Assembly: GCF_001297775.1 (NCBI RefSeq)
Contig: NZ_LIFX01000013.1
Coordinates: 62,001 to 126,000, forward strand
DNA from: Trabulsiella odontotermitis
Lineage (GTDB): Bacteria > Pseudomonadota > Gammaproteobacteria > Enterobacterales > Enterobacteriaceae
DNA length: 64,000 nt
Direction of reading: 5' to 3'
Under the pieces are notes generated by a model, which was not told where the DNA came from, searched no databases, and worked only from the letters and a program-made list of their open reading frames with translations. Within the stretch, counting starts at the first letter, position 1. Every line of letters begins with the position of its first letter. Below are positions 62,460-64,000 of this stretch, piece by piece. Position numbers and translations under genes: made by a program.

Positions 62460-63115
62460 GCCACACACGCCTTTTTCGCCTGCATTTGCCACTCACAGCA
62501 CGCACTTCCCAGACGCAGCACGGCAGGGAAATAGCGACTCACCCGCGGCGTATCGTGCAGAACGGCCAGAATCGTTTGCCCCCGTTGGTGCATTTCTCCG
62601 ATCAATGACATCAGGACATGGCTGGTGTTTTCATCCACGCCCGTCAAGGGTTCATCCAGCATGACCAGGGGCGCCTGCTGTAGCCAGACCCGGGCAAAAA
62701 GCATCCGCTGGAATTGCCCGCCCGATAGTGTCCCGACAGGGCTTCTGGCGAGATGAAGCATTCCGACGCGTTCGAGTGCGGCGGCAATTCGCAATCGCTC
62801 ACTACGACCCATACTGCGAAAAAGCGAGACCGTCGGCCAAAGCCCCATATTCACCACATCCTGCACCACAATCGGGAAGTCGGACTCCAGAGAATTACGC
62901 TGGGCAAGCCACCCGATGACCGGGCGCCCGTTGGGCCAGTGAACGCTACCCTTCACCGGAGGAAGAAAACCCGCCAGCGTTTTGAGTAATGTCGATTTAC
63001 CACAACCATTATCACCGACGATAGCCGTCATGCTTCCTTCTGCAATACTTCCGCTGATGGCAGGCGTTACGGGCGAGTAGTCATAACCCACTCTGAGTGC
63101 ATGGAGTTCAATCAT
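62456..63115 (-). CDS. Metal ABC transporter ATP-binding protein
   Basis: 219 residues. Walker A VGDNGCGKSTLLK, signature LSGGQFQRMLFARVWL, Walker B LVMLDEPLTGVD, H-loop LAVLHDTPRVSRYF. I chose ATG 63115 (MIELHALRVGYDYSP) because its ATG overlaps the stop of the small open frame upstream (CCATGA), indicating coupling. ATP hydrolysis drives metal import. Confidence 0.92.
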   Translation of the reverse strand: MIELHALRVGYDYSPVTPAISGSIAEGSMTAIVGDNGCGKSTLLKTLAGFLPPVKGSVHWPNGRPVIGWLAQRNSLESDFPIVVQDVVNMGLWPTVSLFRSMGRSERLRIAAALERVGMLHLARSPVGTLSGGQFQRMLFARVWLQQAPLVMLDEPLTGVDENTSHVLMSLIGEMHQRGQTILAVLHDTPRVSRYFPAVLRLGSACCEWQMQAKKACVA

Positions 63116-63222
63116 GGCAACGCAATCGCCCACAAAACGGCAAGCCATAAAATACTTAAAATGAGGATCCCCACGACAAGTCGCAGGAAAACGGAGAGTG
63201 AAAAGAATGTCGGAGAAAGCAT
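63112..63222 (-). CDS. 36-residue predicted membrane protein, first gene of the zinc operon
   Basis: Short frame beginning MLSPTFFSLSVFLRLVVG and ending AVLWAIALP, 36 residues. It is almost wholly hydrophobic with one arginine at position 14, compatible with a single transmembrane helix. The ATG has TTGGAG five bases upstream, and the stop overlaps the ATPase start (ATGA). It lies 14 bp after the Zur palindrome, so it is the first translated frame of the operon. I do not recognise it. It may be a transporter accessory subunit or simply a coupling leader peptide. Confidence 0.7.
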   Translation of the reverse strand: MLSPTFFSLSVFLRLVVGILILSILWLAVLWAIALP

Positions 63223-63235
63223 ACGAACTCCAAAT

Positions 63236-63258
63236 GTAATGTTATATTATAACAATGC
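63236..63258 (-). promoter_or_regulatory. Zur operator of the second zinc-transport operon
   Basis: Core TGTTATA-T-TATAACA (63240-63254) is a perfect palindrome fitting the Zur consensus GAAATGTTATANTATAACATTTC in its central part. The minus-strand -10 TATAAT (63246-63251) falls within the palindrome, so bound Zur would block RNA polymerase. Confidence 0.83.
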
Positions 63259-63351
63259 TCCGGAGATGAACTGGATGTAAAGAAGGGTCAGCGCAGGGAT
63301 GTGTGACGGAATGTTACAAACCAAGCGGCGGCGGAACACGACTGGGTGGTA

Positions 63352-64000
63352 CTAGTCCGTTACCGCGGGAAGGTGGCGCAATGCTGACTCGCAGCGCGCC
63401 TTTACCGCTTCATGTAACAAGCGCACCGTGGCTGAAAGCTGCTTGCGGTGTGGGCAAATCAGATTGAGGGGAACGCTGTCACCTTCATATTGTGGCAGCA
63501 CGACGGTTAATCTCCCCGCCAGTACATCTTCACTGACATCCAGCCAGGATTTATAGGTGATCCCCTCGCCATTGAGCGCTAACCGATGAATCACTTCGGC
63601 ATCGTCGCTCATCATCGACCCTTTTACCGCGATGTGATGTTTATTGCCGTGGCGGGTAAAGGTCCAGTTGTTATAAACCCGGCCTCGCAGCACGAATGTC
63701 AGGGCGTTATGTTGCGCCAGGTCGCTGATGGTTTTCGGTTCGCCATAGCGCGCCAGATAATCCGGCGAGGCCACCACAACGCGGCGGTTTTCCGGCGCCA
63801 CCGGCAGCGAAATATAAGAGGCATCGTCGTTATTACCGTAGCGGAAGGCCAGGTCCACAGGATCTTTAAACACGTCCGTCACCTGATCGGAAAACAGGAT
63901 CTTCAGGTTCAGCGCCGGGTGATTGTGGCGAAATGCCTGAAACACGTCCAGCAGCATATTGCGCCCGAGGTCGGAAGGAACGGCAATTTGCAGGAGCCCA
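63352..64000 (-). CDS. LysR-family transcriptional regulator, C-terminal part (5' end outside window)
   Basis: 215 residues of the LysR effector-binding domain are seen: LLQIAVPSDLGRNMLLDVF, FRYGNNDDASYISLPVAPENRRVV and YLARYGEPKTISDLAQHNAL. The frame is open to the window edge, so the N-terminal winged HTH lies beyond 64000. The first Met in view, at 63957, is internal. Most similar in style to the CrgA/YafC-like group. Target genes cannot be known from this piece; it reads toward the zinc operon but is separated from it by the Zur promoter. Confidence 0.88.
   Translation of the reverse strand, partial: GLLQIAVPSDLGRNMLLDVFQAFRHNHPALNLKILFSDQVTDVFKDPVDLAFRYGNNDDASYISLPVAPENRRVVVASPDYLARYGEPKTISDLAQHNALTFVLRGRVYNNWTFTRHGNKHHIAVKGSMMSDDAEVIHRLALNGEGITYKSWLDVSEDVLAGRLTVVLPQYEGDSVPLNLICPHRKQLSATVRLLHEAVKARCESALRHLPAVTD

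Overview
The window is a 64 kb piece of an enterobacterial chromosome. Gene order and protein sequences are close to Escherichia coli and Salmonella. The pattern fits a Citrobacter-like relative best: tar and tap are both present as in E. coli, torYZ is absent between cutC and cmoB, and there are lineage-specific insertions. The species assignment is inference. No rRNA, tRNA, CRISPR array or intact insertion sequence was seen.

Layout. 1-1317: 3' part of otsA and convergent uspC. 1318-2109: long regulatory region with a CRP site ahead of the flagellar master operon flhDC. 2110-14003: flhDC, motAB-cheAW and tar-tap-cheRBYZ, with sigma-28 promoters inside flhC and before tar, plus a MotR-like sRNA. 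14037-19058: a four-gene chaperone-usher fimbrial operon on the opposite strand, inserted between cheZ and flhB. 19421-23032: flhBAE. 23106-26021: a KdgR-like operator, a GPH-family sugar transporter and a GH105 unsaturated-uronyl hydrolase, apparently a small pectin-oligomer module. 26059-33233: argS, yecM, cutC (with a MicL-like sRNA at its 3' end), cmoBA, yecN, yecE and yecD. 33501-38750: aspS-nudB-yebC-ruvC and SOS-controlled ruvAB. 38804-43787: znuBC and divergent znuA around a Zur box, then mepM and lpxM. 43832-50821: pykA, hexR, zwf, edd and eda, the Entner-Doudoroff block, with HexR and GntR operators. 50871-58428: purT (PurR box), yebE, ptrB, exoX, yobB, holE, yobA-yebZ-yebY. 58459-58710: the SdsR/RyeA sRNA pair. 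58819-63258: accessory tract with a tyrosine-integrase scar, a cupin protein, an XRE-cupin regulator and a second metal ABC importer. 63352-64000: truncated LysR regulator.

How it fits together. Most of the window is conserved core: motility and chemotaxis, translation, recombination repair, envelope maintenance and central carbon metabolism. The lineage-specific material is the fimbrial operon inside the flagellar cluster, the KdgR-GH105 module, and the tract beyond SdsR. The most interesting locus is the second zinc importer (60706-63222). It lies behind a near-perfect Zur palindrome, its four genes overlap stop-to-start, and its first gene is an unannotated 36-residue predicted membrane protein. 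The genome would therefore carry two Zur-controlled zinc uptake systems: ZnuABC with a His/Asp-rich ZnuA loop, and a second system whose binding protein lacks that loop.
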